DNA from: Tetramitus jugosus
Taxonomy: Eukaryota > Heterolobosea > Eutetramitea > Acrasida > Vahlkampfiidae
Assembly (NCBI GenBank): GCA_937625935.1
Contig: OW569393.1
Coordinates: 1 to 64,000 of the forward strand
Length of the DNA: 64,000 nt
Reading direction: 5' to 3'
In this document: positions 32,812 through 42,830 of the stretch, piece after piece
Layout of the letters: each line of letters begins with the position of its first letter
How positions within the stretch are numbered: the first letter of the stretch is position 1
Notes under the pieces: model-generated
Told to the model about the DNA's origin: nothing
Seen by the model: the letters and a program-made list of their open reading frames with translations, nothing else
Databases searched by the model: none
Translations under genes and position numbers: made by a program

Positions 32812-33229
32812 GCGGAAATCTTAAAAGCAGGAAGGGAAACCTTATGCGCAGTAAACCTGAGAAACAGTAACTTTACTGCCAGGAAAGCAGTAAAATAGTT
32901 AACGTATCTGCAATCAACAGATACGAAAGCTAAAAACAATATCAAGATCGTTTCTAATTTAATGAATAAACAACAGCTTCGCTCCTACATATCCAACAAT
33001 TTCAACCGTATACGCTTCATTACTCTTCAGTATGATGATGACGAATTAGAAAGAATTAGAGTACGACATTCCCCAACACAGCTCTCTGATATGCGTAGTA
33101 GAAGCAAGTAGTAGTTTTGCTTTATAAAATTTCTGCTTTTCATCTTTTATGACTGCCTTTCAGTCAGTAAAGTTACTGCTTTTCAAAATTCCTGTTTTTC
33201 CGTTTCCGTTACTGCCTTTCATCTCCCTG
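32812..33229. mobile_element. MITE related to the Mutator-like element
   Basis: 418 bp between 10-bp direct repeats. The ends are imperfect inverted repeats of about 100 bp with repeated GCAGTAA/TTACTGC motifs (a GCAGTAACTTTACTG-type segment occurs on both sides). Read from its right end it begins GCAGGGAG and has GGCAGTAA at the same spacing as the left end of the element at 15,887. It encodes no transposase; the internal 49-codon ORF is unexplained. Likely mobilised by a MULE transposase. Confidence 0.75.
32962..33111 (+). CDS. 49-residue ORF inside the MITE
   Basis: ATG 32,962 to TAG 33,109-33,111. Polar and charged (NFNRIRFITLQYDDDELERI). No family. It may be a scrap of captured or ancestral coding sequence. 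Confidence 0.3.
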   Translation: MNKQQLRSYISNNFNRIRFITLQYDDDELERIRVRHSPTQLSDMRSRSK

Positions 33230-33239
33230 CGTTATTTTT
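33230..33239. repeat. Target-site duplication of the MITE, right
   Basis: CGTTATTTTT, identical to 32,802-32,811. Confidence 0.7.
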
Positions 33240-33527
33240 TACCAACAATGTATGGCCGGTCATTCGATAGGGGTCCGAAACAACACATAATCGATTCATG
33301 AGTCCTTCCTTGTATGTATACAAGAGGCGATTGGTCGTTTCGGATTGGACAGAATGAATTTAATTACCCAATTTAATCCAAAGAAGGAAGGCACCCTATG
33401 CCACTTTTTTAAACAATCCTCCGAGGGCTTCCCATTTTTGTTCATCAGATAGAGACGGAGTGAAACGGCTGTAGATGAAGCTTTATGACGTACGTACATT
33501 AGACAATAAAACAAAGAAACTATACTC

Positions 33528-35309
33528 ATGTGGTTGAGTTCTAAGAGTAAGATAAAATGGCTAGTAACCCTGTGGTTAGTCCTTTCAGTGTCAATCCATT
33601 TCTTATTGTTGTCAAGGTCTCAACCAAAACCATACACCACCAAGAAAACAACCTACGAACTTCTTGAACCGGTTACAAGACATTCTCCAAGGATCGATGA
33701 TTCTGCCAATGCTCCAACACAGGTGAAGCTAGAACAACAACAATTTGTGGTGGAAGAACAACCACAAATTTCAAAGTACAATACTTATCCACCAAGAATC
33801 ATTCATGACAATTCTTGTTCTCATGGTTTACTGTTATGGAAGTCTCCCAAGGGTCTTCTGAACATTTGGTCACCCAGTCTCCGACAAGCAACGAACAGTA
33901 GCTTTGAAAGAAGCAGTGAATTTTATTGTTCTTGTCCAAGAGGATATGATCAGTATGGTTGTACCAAGAGCAATCAAGAATTGAACATTCCATCGTTTCA
34001 GTTGGTTCGTTGCTCTTTTGGATGGGGAAAACTAGAATACTCACAGTTAGTAAGATTTGATGAAAATTATCAGAAGTCAAATCATCTAAAAGAAATGGAG
34101 ATACTTTTCAGTAGGTACCTTCATAATCGATATCATGGTGGAGTGTTGGTTCCCCTAATTGAAAACCAAACCATTACTCATACCATGAAGGAGGATGAAT
34201 TTACACCAGAGAATCCGGTGGATCAGTTTTTCCTTTATTTGGCTTTGAATAACACTGGATGGGATGATTATGACAGTTTGATGATTAATTTACTGTTGAA
34301 CTATAATCAAAAAGTGTTTTATGCAGCTGAGTCATTGCTCACTGGCGAGACGTCTAAGAGCGATTGGTTCAATGGAAAATCCACAGTTCTAGGTAAAATT
34401 CTCTATACGTTCATGTTTAGCAAGTGTGAGGCATTGAGCGTCATTGAATACATGTTGAACGTAATGTACACCACTGATCATTACTATGTGTTGTTCTTGT
34501 CAGAAAACATGAACAAATGTCGAAGACAGGTGGAAGATGTCGTTGAGAAACTACGACTCGGCAATAGTGAAGCGACCAACATCCGAATTGTTCCTCAAAA
34601 CCTCTCGTTTAAAAGTTTTAGAGCACATGTTACGCTTGTGTACATGAACATTGTTCCTGTCATTTATAGTTTACTCAATGGAATGACAGACTGGAGTCAT
34701 GAAGTCAATTTATCGGAGTCACATTTCCCATTGACATCCTCTGATCAATTCTCTCAATACTTACGGAATCAAACATTGCTCCAAACCTTTGTAAGAACAA
34801 ATCACCCGGAACCCTATGCGAGATACAAGTATATCTCGCACTCGTGTGTCACAATTGATGTGTTGAGCGAAACATTTGGTGCTCAAGATATCATACCCGT
34901 CGGAGGTTCTCAATGGAAGATTTGGTCCAATATTCAATGGAGATCGACGTTGAGTAGTGTTACGGCTTTGAACACACTGTTCAAATTCAAGTATTCTACT
35001 ATTCCTGATGAATTGTTTTTCTCAACCATGACAAACACGTTTTCCATCTTGCATACTGGTAATTCATCGATACCTGTGCTCATGGTGGATGGAACTCGAA
35101 TAATATTGTCTGGCTTAGTGAATGAACCGGATAATTTGACGTATCTGAAATGGGTTCATGGAATAGGTAGTCCGATGCCAATCACAGACGAATACCGAGC
35201 AGAAGTAATTGAGTATGCAAAATCTGGAAAGTTGTTCTTTGCTCGAAAGATGATGGATGTCCAGATGGCCAAGAACATCACACAAACACTTGGTTTTGCC
35301 AAAGCTTAA
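33528..35309 (+). CDS. Type II membrane glycosyltransferase, GT14 (core-2/I-branching) type
   Basis: 593 residues from ATG 33,528. Short tail, signal anchor (WLVTLWLVLSVSIHFLLL, residues 11-28), Gln-rich stem, then a catalytic domain. Hallmarks of the branching enzyme/xylosyltransferase family are HYYVLFLSENM, SHEVNLSESHFPLTSSDQF (compare the family block around INLSGQDFPL), GSQWKIWS and TIPDELFFSTM. Six or more N-glycosylation sites are seen. It should transfer GlcNAc or xylose in the Golgi; substrate not predictable. Intact. Confidence 0.75.
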   Translation: MWLSSKSKIKWLVTLWLVLSVSIHFLLLSRSQPKPYTTKKTTYELLEPVTRHSPRIDDSANAPTQVKLEQQQFVVEEQPQISKYNTYPPRIIHDNSCSHGLLLWKSPKGLLNIWSPSLRQATNSSFERSSEFYCSCPRGYDQYGCTKSNQELNIPSFQLVRCSFGWGKLEYSQLVRFDENYQKSNHLKEMEILFSRYLHNRYHGGVLVPLIENQTITHTMKEDEFTPENPVDQFFLYLALNNTGWDDYDSLMINLLLNYNQKVFYAAESLLTGETSKSDWFNGKSTVLGKILYTFMFSKCEALSVIEYMLNVMYTTDHYYVLFLSENMNKCRRQVEDVVEKLRLGNSEATNIRIVPQNLSFKSFRAHVTLVYMNIVPVIYSLLNGMTDWSHEVNLSESHFPLTSSDQFSQYLRNQTLLQTFVRTNHPEPYARYKYISHSCVTIDVLSETFGAQDIIPVGGSQWKIWSNIQWRSTLSSVTALNTLFKFKYSTIPDELFFSTMTNTFSILHTGNSSIPVLMVDGTRIILSGLVNEPDNLTYLKWVHGIGSPMPITDEYRAEVIEYAKSGKLFFARKMMDVQMAKNITQTLGFAKA

Positions 35310-35794
35310 AGACCAGAGAATAACCAGGATAGCAACAGAGAATAATTGTGTAAGAGGTAGGCTGACTGTTCTTGAAGACAAAATCTCGTCCGCTATCACC
35401 AATTGAGTTCAATTGCAATTTGAAGTTACAATATATTTAGCCCTTTTAGTAGGAATGCAATAAACGATAATTTACTCCACACTCACAACAACTTCGATCA
35501 AATACAACCGAGAGAATCCATCTTACTGAAAATGATGTAACACTTGAAACCTGTAGGAAAAGAATTGATTGCTCCATGATGAACATTTTACCACCAATTA
35601 TTACCTTAATTGTTCCGTTCGTTCATCATGAAAGTATTTCGAGTCGAAATATGTCGCCTTTCCCTTTACCCGAATCAAAGTATGTCCTATTAAGTGACAG
35701 CATATGACATTGGATGTGTACATAAAACCCGTTCTCCTTGCCGATCGTAAACTCTCACACGCTGATCTACTCTCATTTGTTGAGCAACTCCTGC
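35310..35794. other. Intergenic region with a broken small gene
   Basis: 35,576-35,707 plus is a 43-codon ORF beginning MMNILPP. One frame over, ATG 35,704 opens VYIKPVLLADRKLSHADLLS, ending at 35,847 within the antisense of the next gene. A single indel would join them. The first 39 bp of this ORF recur at 48,461-48,499. Confidence 0.35.
35576..35614 (+). repeat. 39-bp dispersed repeat, copy 1
   Basis: Matches 48,461-48,499 with one difference, starting at an ATGATG. Flanks differ. Confidence 0.6.
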
Positions 35795-36652
35795 CTACTT
35801 CCCGAGTTTGTGAATACCTATCAGATGAGAGAAGGCTTGGTCTGTGACCTTGCAACCATACATTAAGAGCGTATGAATGCCAGTCAAGTGACAAAATCCA
35901 TCACCTGTAATCGTCTTGCAATAACTCATATCGAGTGTGTGAATACCAACCAAGTGACGGAACACATCGTCAGTGATTTGATTGCATTCACTCATATCGA
36001 GTGTGTGAATTCCAGTCAAATAAGAAAATGCATTGTCTGAGATATGGTAACAACCTCCCATATTGAGTGTATGAATACCCGACAAGTGAGAAAACGCATC
36101 GGTCGTGATATTCTGGCAAAGACCAATATCAAGTGTGTGAATTCCAGCTAAATGAGAAATTGAATTGTCTGTGATTGATGTTTGATTACAGCCACTCATA
36201 TCGAGTGAGTGAATACCACCACCTCTCAAATAAGAGAATGCATTATCTGTGATATTGTTGCAATAACTCATGTCAAGTGTGTGAACTCCTTCCAAGAATT
36301 GGAAATGTTCATCCATCACATATGAATGCTTGTTCAATTGAACATTAAACAGTGTTCCTTTTGCCAATCGAAACCAGTATTCAATTTCTTGTTCATTCAA
36401 ATTTCGTTTGAGTGTTCTCTTTTTGTTGCACATGAGCAATCGATTGAATTTGAATTGATTGATTCCTTTGCAAGTGTAACTCAATTGCAACCACTCTGTC
36501 GTGTCACAAAAGTCAATGATTTTCAGCCATAGATCCCTACAAAGTGCAGAACCAATTTCAATTTCATCATCCTCTTTCATTCTTGTTTCATCATCTCCAT
36601 TCTGAGGAGGCTCTTTCTTCAACCTGAACAACCGTTTCACAATGCTCTTCAT
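35795..36652 (-). CDS. F-box protein with GIHTLDMS leucine-rich repeats
   Basis: 285 residues from ATG 36,652. A basic and acidic leader precedes an F-box-like segment (LCRDLWLKIIDFCDTTEW, residues 38-55). About eight tandem repeats of 23-25 residues follow, on the pattern GIHTLDMSxCxxITDxAFSHL, a Cys-containing LRR type like that of AMN1/FBXL proteins. Likely a substrate receptor of an SCF ubiquitin ligase. The array ends abruptly with HKLGK. It is divergent from the oxidase gene, with only 115 bp between the starts. Confidence 0.75.
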   Translation of the reverse strand: MKSIVKRLFRLKKEPPQNGDDETRMKEDDEIEIGSALCRDLWLKIIDFCDTTEWLQLSYTCKGINQFKFNRLLMCNKKRTLKRNLNEQEIEYWFRLAKGTLFNVQLNKHSYVMDEHFQFLEGVHTLDMSYCNNITDNAFSYLRGGGIHSLDMSGCNQTSITDNSISHLAGIHTLDIGLCQNITTDAFSHLSGIHTLNMGGCYHISDNAFSYLTGIHTLDMSECNQITDDVFRHLVGIHTLDMSYCKTITGDGFCHLTGIHTLLMYGCKVTDQAFSHLIGIHKLGK

Positions 36653-36767
36653 CCTGTTTTTGATTCTTCTTGAGCGGAACTGGACGAAAAGAACTTTTCA
36701 TTTCCATTTGCTAATTATACGATCGATTCAAAAATCTCCGACTTCGAAAACAAAACCAAAGCTGAGT

Positions 36768-37481
36768 ATGAATGAACCTAGTATGTCGGTCATCAAGTAC
36801 AGAAACGATGAAAATCAACAAGAATACACTCATGATCCAATGAGTAAATTTGCTGAATGGTACAACACAGCCAATGAGTGTACCGATCAAAAGGACATAA
36901 ATTCTCCGTGGCCCACTTTTTCTCCACAGGCCATGCAGGTGGCCACTTGTACGCCAGATGGATACCCTAGCTGCCGAACTGTTTTGATGAAACATTTTGA
37001 CAAGGATGGTATCGTCTTTTGTACGAATTTTGACTCTAGAAAGGGCAAAGAATTGAGTCAGAATCCTCGCGTAGCTCTGTCGTTTTATTGGACAAGACCA
37101 ATTACCAGACAGATTCGAATTGAAGGAACAGCGATTCGAATGAGTCATGAACAAGGTGCAAAGTACTTTGCAGAGAGACCCATGACTTCCCGTATCGCTT
37201 CTGCCATTTCCAAACAGAGTCAACCTGTTGATTCGAGACAGGATATTGATCGTCGATATGAACAGAGTTATGAACATTATGTCCGCACGGGAGAAGATGT
37301 GCCTTGCCCTGAGGACTGGGGTGCATTCTTAGTCAAGCCAAGTAGAATTGAGTTTTGGCAGGAGGGAGATCATCGTCTGGCAGATCGAGTTGTCTATTCC
37401 CTGAACGATCAACAAACAACAGACTCAACTCAATCATCGAATGACAACGAAGTATGGGTTGCCACAAGACTTGATCCTTGA
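36768..37481 (+). CDS. PNPO: Pyridoxamine 5'-phosphate oxidase
   Basis: 237 residues from ATG 36,768, preferred to ATG 36,642 because the latter overlaps the divergent neighbour. It oxidises pyridoxine or pyridoxamine phosphate to pyridoxal 5'-phosphate with FMN. Family blocks are CRTVLMKHFDKDGIVFCTNF, SRKGKELSQNP, RQIRIEGTA, YFAERPMTSRIASAISKQSQ, then WGAFLVKPSRIEFWQEGDHR and a C-terminal WVATRLDP. The length matches the family. Cytosolic vitamin B6 salvage. Confidence 0.9.
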   Translation: MNEPSMSVIKYRNDENQQEYTHDPMSKFAEWYNTANECTDQKDINSPWPTFSPQAMQVATCTPDGYPSCRTVLMKHFDKDGIVFCTNFDSRKGKELSQNPRVALSFYWTRPITRQIRIEGTAIRMSHEQGAKYFAERPMTSRIASAISKQSQPVDSRQDIDRRYEQSYEHYVRTGEDVPCPEDWGAFLVKPSRIEFWQEGDHRLADRVVYSLNDQQTTDSTQSSNDNEVWVATRLDP

Positions 37482-37538
37482 TTTGCTTAACCAATTTTGA
37501 GGGAGCACCAGACGTTGAAATGGAACGGAAAAATAAAA

Positions 37539-40500
37539 ATGTCCGCCAGATTTGAGCTTCTCCCAATTCAACTTGTCAAAAAGGACAAGAACAAAATCCG
37601 CACAATTCTGCAGAATTCCCTCCTAGTCATGAGTCTCCATCAGGATATATTTATTGTCACAGGAGAGGTCGAAGCACCTCGGTATTACACCCCACAAGCT
37701 GTTGGTGCAGAGCTCGCACAACAACTCTTAGTAAGAGCTGAAAAGAAAGTTGCCTTCTTTGTGATTGATGCCAGTGGAAGAGAAGGTGAAGATGGCAGAG
37801 AAGGTAGAGAAGGTAAAAGAGGTGAAAGTGGAGATTCTGGCTCTAATGGTTCCAATGGTTCTCGTTCTGGAGACGATGGAAGAGACGGAAAAGATGGAAA
37901 GAATGGGCAAGATGGTGGAAGAGGTTCAGATGGTAAGAATGGTCGAGATGGAGGTGACGCAAGAAGTATGTATTTGAGGCTGTCCATGAACTCACCTCAA
38001 CAATTGTCCTTTGCTGGAAGTTACAATGGAACACTGGAAACGAGTGGTATGAGGCCAGATAGTTGTATTTTGTTGGCTGCAAGGGGAGGGAGAGGTGGAG
38101 ATGGAGGAGATGGTGGATACGGTGGTGATGGCGGAAGTGGAGGTAGGGGAGGATATGGTGGGAGAGGGGAGAGAGGTGCGAATGGAAAGAGACCTGGAGA
38201 GGATGGAGGAGATGGCGGCAATGGAGGCGATGGAGGAAGTGGAGGTGATGGTGGCAATGGAGGTGACGGTGGTAATGGAGGTGATGGAGGTAATGGTGGT
38301 CAAGGAGGAAATATCATTGTTGAGACGACACAACCCGAATTGTTGATGTTTACAGAGTGTGACATTCGCGGAGGGAGAGCAGGTGCGAGAGGTGATAGTG
38401 GCGGAGGAGGGTGTTCAGGATTTTCTGGCTCTGGTGGAAGCAGTGGAAGTGGAGGCAGTGGAGGCAGTGCTGGACCATACAAATCTGAAATCCCGAGTGG
38501 TTCGAGTGGAAGAGGCGGTAGCAGTGGAAGCAGTGGAAACTCTGGTAAAACAGGAAGTAGTGGACATCATGGAGAATGTGGTCGCAGTGGTGTTCCAGGT
38601 GAGGATGGATCTATTTGGTATGTGATCCTTGATCCAGTCACAATGCAACCTCTGGAACAATCTTCCTCAACATTCAACTGCTCTGTTTCTTCATACATGG
38701 TCCAAGGTGTGATAGACGACAACGTGTTTGAACCTGGAGAAAGAATTGTGATCAATGCAGTGGAAGTGATAAACAATGGCGGAATGACTCTTCCAGCTGG
38801 AGCATTGCTTCAATTCAACTCGACTGAAACCTTCATTTCAGAAAATATTGGTTATTATCTGCCAGCCATCAGACCAAATGAAACAATTGTTGTTCCAGCA
38901 AGTTTCTTTGGCTCTCTTCTGGAGTATCCAGAAACCACACATGCTCGCCAACTTCATGAAACAGCCAAAGTCATTTCAACAAGTCAACTTGTGGGTTGCA
39001 ACTTTGTGGACAGCACGATTGAAACATCCCTGAATGTTCAATATCCCATTCAAATTTCTGTCATGAATGGAAATGAACAGATGATCCATGGACAACAGTC
39101 GATATTTCAAGTTCAGATAAGAAACATCTCGAGTCTTCCTTATGGTAACATGTCTGGAAATGGGGATATCTCATGGAAAATCAATACAGATAGCAGATTA
39201 AATGCCATAGGATCAACAGAAGTAAGTCCACTCACAGGAAAGATTGATCTACTTGCGCCTGGTGAATCATTTATGTATAACATGGAAGTGACTGTGGATC
39301 AAAATGTTGAATTATTTGAGATATTGCCATGGAGTGTTGAACTTTCCTTCAGAAACAAGCGTATTGAAATTGCTGAAAAGAGTACCAGAATTACGCCAAG
39401 CTATGTACCAGTCGATTCTTCCAATCAACATTTGTTTGATGTGTTATTTGTTACAAACCAACACATTGCCAAACAAGAAGCCAGACTATACATGAGAATA
39501 TTCGAGGGATTGGATCTTAGAACCAATTTTTGGGACTGTGAGCAATACAATGGCTTCAGCATTGATCAGTCCACAGGTTATGTTCATCCAGTGTCGTGGA
39601 AGAATGCATTTAATGGCAAGCTCATTGTAATGCCTCTTTTCCGTCCTGATGAATTGGTGCAACTGCTGACACCGAATGATTTCATGAGTTTATTCATTGG
39701 AGAGAACTTTGAATCACCAACTTTGCTTGACACTGGTCTCGTCGTGATTGGAGCTGACTCATCTCGATTTCTATCACAATTGTTTGGCTCTGTCCCAGAG
39801 AAGCGAGTTGACCGCAGTTGCTTGTCCAGTCATTTTTTGTTGAGTGCACCATCTCGTGTGTCATTTCAGGCAAAATTGCGATCATATGTTGCCCATAAGA
39901 AAAGCCGAGACACTGCAGCTCTTTTTTCTTTGGTGAACTCCGAGTACAAACCCGTGCAATTGGACAGCTTACTGGGTACAAGATGGCAACTAGGAACTGC
40001 TGCTGTCAAAGAAATACCAATCGATTGCACCCACAAGTTCTACAATGTTGTTCCCAAATACGATTCTCAAGAGGTGTATTTGTCAATGGATAGCTTCAAT
40101 GCACATCAGATAACCCAATTCTCATTAACATCCAGGTTTGGAGCCACATTATATGCTGTGATTTGCTCTCTGAGCATTCCTGCCAAACTTAAACTCATTC
40201 ACTCTGGAGGCGGTGCTGCAAAGTTGGAGAATTGGACCTTCACTGGTATCAACAGGGAAGTCTTCTCCATTTCAGATCTTGTTGCTTATGCACTTTACAA
40301 AGATCTTCAAATTCAACTGTTTCATGGATTTATCAAGAGACAGACCCGAATTGAAGAGCTCGTCTCACAACTGAGTTCCAATCCTGAATATTTGACGCCT
40401 GAAATGGCTGCAATTGTTTTGAACGTGCTTTATCGACTGAAGAAAGAAACCAAAGTTGAATTGGTCAACATCTTCAGCAACATGTTTCATGCAGTGCAAC

Positions 40501-40778
40501 ACTTTAAAAGAAAGAGGAGAATACTGGAGGATTTATTCTCGCAATCTTTGGGAGCGTCCGTTGTCCTAAGGATTGTTGAACAGGCCAAAGAAGAAGCTAA
40601 AAAACCATTTGAATTGACGATTTATGATTTGGAACGACCCCTACTGCTCAATGATCAGAGAATAGCAGAGATTCCAGTTCCTCTCTCCGGACACTTATGG
40701 AATTGGAGTGACAGCTTCATGAACTTATTTCCTTGTCTCGGAAGAGTGGACACCACAAATTATGTCGAGCTTTCGTAG
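37539..40778 (+). CDS. Collagen-like Gly-rich protein
   Basis: 1,079 residues from ATG 37,539; there is no signal peptide. Residues about 85-160 and 190-370 are Gly-x-x repeats (GREGEDGREGREGKRGESGD, GGDGGNGGDGG, GSSGSSGNSGKTG). About 700 residues of mixed fold follow, with beta-rich parts then helices (RRILEDLFSQSLGAS). The lack of a secretion signal argues against classical collagen. Codons are GGA/GGT-rich in the repeats. The antisense of the repeat gives Pro-rich shadow frames. Function unknown; the stop lies 26 bp before the Fanzor element. Confidence 0.65.
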   Translation: MSARFELLPIQLVKKDKNKIRTILQNSLLVMSLHQDIFIVTGEVEAPRYYTPQAVGAELAQQLLVRAEKKVAFFVIDASGREGEDGREGREGKRGESGDSGSNGSNGSRSGDDGRDGKDGKNGQDGGRGSDGKNGRDGGDARSMYLRLSMNSPQQLSFAGSYNGTLETSGMRPDSCILLAARGGRGGDGGDGGYGGDGGSGGRGGYGGRGERGANGKRPGEDGGDGGNGGDGGSGGDGGNGGDGGNGGDGGNGGQGGNIIVETTQPELLMFTECDIRGGRAGARGDSGGGGCSGFSGSGGSSGSGGSGGSAGPYKSEIPSGSSGRGGSSGSSGNSGKTGSSGHHGECGRSGVPGEDGSIWYVILDPVTMQPLEQSSSTFNCSVSSYMVQGVIDDNVFEPGERIVINAVEVINNGGMTLPAGALLQFNSTETFISENIGYYLPAIRPNETIVVPASFFGSLLEYPETTHARQLHETAKVISTSQLVGCNFVDSTIETSLNVQYPIQISVMNGNEQMIHGQQSIFQVQIRNISSLPYGNMSGNGDISWKINTDSRLNAIGSTEVSPLTGKIDLLAPGESFMYNMEVTVDQNVELFEILPWSVELSFRNKRIEIAEKSTRITPSYVPVDSSNQHLFDVLFVTNQHIAKQEARLYMRIFEGLDLRTNFWDCEQYNGFSIDQSTGYVHPVSWKNAFNGKLIVMPLFRPDELVQLLTPNDFMSLFIGENFESPTLLDTGLVVIGADSSRFLSQLFGSVPEKRVDRSCLSSHFLLSAPSRVSFQAKLRSYVAHKKSRDTAALFSLVNSEYKPVQLDSLLGTRWQLGTAAVKEIPIDCTHKFYNVVPKYDSQEVYLSMDSFNAHQITQFSLTSRFGATLYAVICSLSIPAKLKLIHSGGGAAKLENWTFTGINREVFSISDLVAYALYKDLQIQLFHGFIKRQTRIEELVSQLSSNPEYLTPEMAAIVLNVLYRLKKETKVELVNIFSNMFHAVQHFKRKRRILEDLFSQSLGASVVLRIVEQAKEEAKKPFELTIYDLERPLLLNDQRIAEIPVPLSGHLWNWSDSFMNLFPCLGRVDTTNYVELS

Positions 40779-40804
40779 ATAGAGACAAGTTTTTCTCGTT
40801 ATTT

Positions 40805-40820
40805 TTAAGGATGTAGTTCG
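40805..40820 (+). repeat. Left inverted repeat with TTAA
   Basis: TTAAGGATGTAGTTCG; the inverse is at 44,818-44,833. Similarity stops outside these 16 bases on both sides. Confidence 0.65.
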
Positions 40821-40919
40821 TTGGACCTCAACGTATAAATAGAACTCTACCTATAAATTTTCCAGACTGCCCAAAAAAACAGGTGCACGACACCCAATCA
40901 CAAACACAAGCTTACGATC

Positions 40920-41090
40920 ATGGTTGCCACATCTCATCAATGGTTCTGTTCCGGCTGTGGTTCCGTCTCAGCCAAGAGTATTATAATGAATACTGCCTCA
41001 TGGTTCTGCCCAGGATGCGGTCAAGTACTGGTTGATTCAACAAGCAATCAAAACAGGCACAAAAAATTTCCTTTGCAATTTGCACGGTAA
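40920..41090 (+). CDS. Small duplicated zinc-ribbon ORF
   Basis: 56 residues from ATG 40,920. Two copies of a WFCSGCGS/WFCPGCGQ knuckle lie 20 residues apart, which would bind one or two zinc ions. TATAAATA at 40,834 lies 86 bp upstream. Its 3' end overlaps the antisense F-box fragment, so it may be either a real short gene or a captured piece. Confidence 0.45.
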   Translation: MVATSHQWFCSGCGSVSAKSIIMNTASWFCPGCGQVLVDSTSNQNRHKKFPLQFAR

Positions 41091-41378
41091 GCCTGACTTG
41101 CAAACGGCCAAACAGTGTGAGTACAAATTGTCCATATAAGACCTTATTGTTGATAGATTATTGACTATCGAAGATCGAAAATCCCGACACGTCAATACCA
41201 AATTCAACACATCTTCTACACCAAGGAACGAACCAACTAGATACACAAATAAATCAATATGTATATCGGTTATTCTTACTTTTCTTTTGACTCCAAACTT
41301 TACCAATTGTTGGTGTTGGTTATGTCTTCTTTTGGCGCCTTTTCCTTGTTTTCCCATTTGTTCATTGATTTTTTTCAT
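41037..41378 (-). pseudogene. F-box protein fragment
   Basis: 113 codons from ATG 41,378. A basic N-terminus is followed by an F-box-like segment (DLFVYLVGSFLGVEDVLNLV, then LTCRDFRSSI) and nothing of a substrate-binding domain. It overlaps the zinc-ribbon ORF at one end and abuts the tandem duplication at the other. Best read as a captured fragment; a short functional F-box protein is possible. Confidence 0.5.
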
Positions 41379-41637
41379 CAAAAAAAACTTGCAAAAAACA
41401 GAAAACAAACACTCTGAAGGACATCGTGAATGCGAGTGACCTGATGATGAGTATGAGTTTTCTGACGTTTGTCAAATTCTGTCCTATTGATACCATTAGA
41501 GATTTTTTTCAAAAAAAACTTGCAAAAAACAGAAAACAAACACTCTGAAGGACATCGTGAATGCGAGTGACCTGATGATGAGTATGAGTTTTCTGACGTT
41601 TGTCAAATTCTGTCCTATTGATACCATTAGAGAGGTG
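41376..41637. repeat. 131-bp tandem duplication
   Basis: Two near-identical 131-bp units (about 41,376-41,506 and 41,507-41,637), differing by a 3-base TCA near the start. Each holds the same VPS35-like coding stretch (SDLMMSMSFLTFVKFCPIDT). The near-identity points to a recent event. Confidence 0.9.
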
Positions 41638-41642
41638 TTGAA

Positions 41643-42380
41643 TTGTCCGATAACTTGAGTATTCAGATCTCATTGATGACACTTGCTCTTCAAACATATC
41701 CTGATAACACTGACTATGTCAACAAGATTATTAATAACATTGCTAGTCAATTGAATAGCACTGCACTTGCTTCAGATGAAATTGTAGAGATGTTGAAGCG
41801 ATTGTTGTTGGTGCCACTCGAGTCATACAACAATGTGCTAACAGTTTTGAAGTTGGAGAAGTATGGTGATATTATTCATTCTCTTGGATATGAACAGAGA
41901 AAGTTTATTGCACTGAGCATTGTGAGATGCGAAAACTATGACACATTGTCCACAAAGACCTGCCAATACTCATCCAAGCTATTGAGGAAGCCTGATCAGT
42001 GCAGAGCTGGCTTCACTTGCTCTCATCTGTTCTGGCCGTTCGTGAATAACGAAGAGCTTCAGAACAGTTCAAAGGCACTTGAATGCTTGCAATGGTCGTT
42101 GAAGATTGTCAAGGCATGCATGCCTGCACAACAAATTCCATTGTTTGTTGACATTTTGAACGTGTACGCTTATCACTTTGACAAGGACAATGACAAGGTG
42201 ACTGCCGAGTACATTAACGGTCTCATTGATCTAATCGCTGACAATATCTCAAAGATTGAAGAAGAGGAGACTCCTGATGATGTCTTTGCACCAACCAATG
42301 TCTTCTATCGCAACACTATCAACTATTTGAGATCCAAGAAGAGGAGTGATTCTGAAAAGTATGCCGAGATTGCTATTTAA
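41643..42380 (+). pseudogene. VPS35 C-terminal fragment, internally deleted
   Basis: The frame matches the retromer subunit VPS35. An upstream helical segment (LPLESYNNVLTVLKL equivalent: VPLESYNNVLTVLKLEKYG) is joined directly to the C-terminal block SKLLRKPDQCRAGFTCSHLF and FVDILNVYAYHFDKDNDKVT. In known VPS35 roughly 190 residues separate these parts, and about 480 residues precede them; both are missing. There is no ATG at the start (TTG), and the preceding 131-bp duplication carries more of the same gene in another frame. Retromer recycles cargo from endosomes; this copy cannot build the full solenoid. Confidence 0.8.
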
Positions 42381-42830
42381 TAGAGAATAAACTTCTTCAC
42401 TCAACAAGAGGAACAGACTCGCTCTCTCAGCACTCAACAACTTGCCAACACCAGAGATCAAATGCTGCAAAAAGACACCTCTTGTCGACTCTCCATCTTT
42501 TTTGATTGATTTGGTCGTTGTTGTTGTTGATGTTCGTTGTGCGACTTGTGTTTTTCGTTGTTGTTGTTGTCGTGTCAGAGAGAAAGTTTTTCGTTGGTTC
42601 AAGATTGGATAGATAGGTGGATATATTTTAAAAAAATACAATAAATGTTGTATCAGTTTCCTCTAAGCTGCGGAATTGGCGCAGTTGTAAAAATTTCCGT
42701 TGAGACTGTCTTTACAACGGCAACGGCCATCTTCCTCGGTTTAAAAAGCGCTGTCTTTTTCGCTGTTTGATTCAACTCACACAACAAATACAACACAACA
42801 AATACAACACACAACAAATACAATAACATT
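42381..42830. other. Spacer and Fanzor promoter
   Basis: A T-rich stretch with an A/T core near 42,620 is followed by an A/C-rich leader with three near-tandem ACAACAAATACAAC units (42,779-42,826) just before the Fanzor ATG. The minus ORFs here have no domain. Confidence 0.45.

Noticed and set aside
38021-38257. Pro-rich minus-strand ORFs opposite the collagen-like repeat
   Set aside because: They are mirror images of Gly-rich codons; composition fully explains them.
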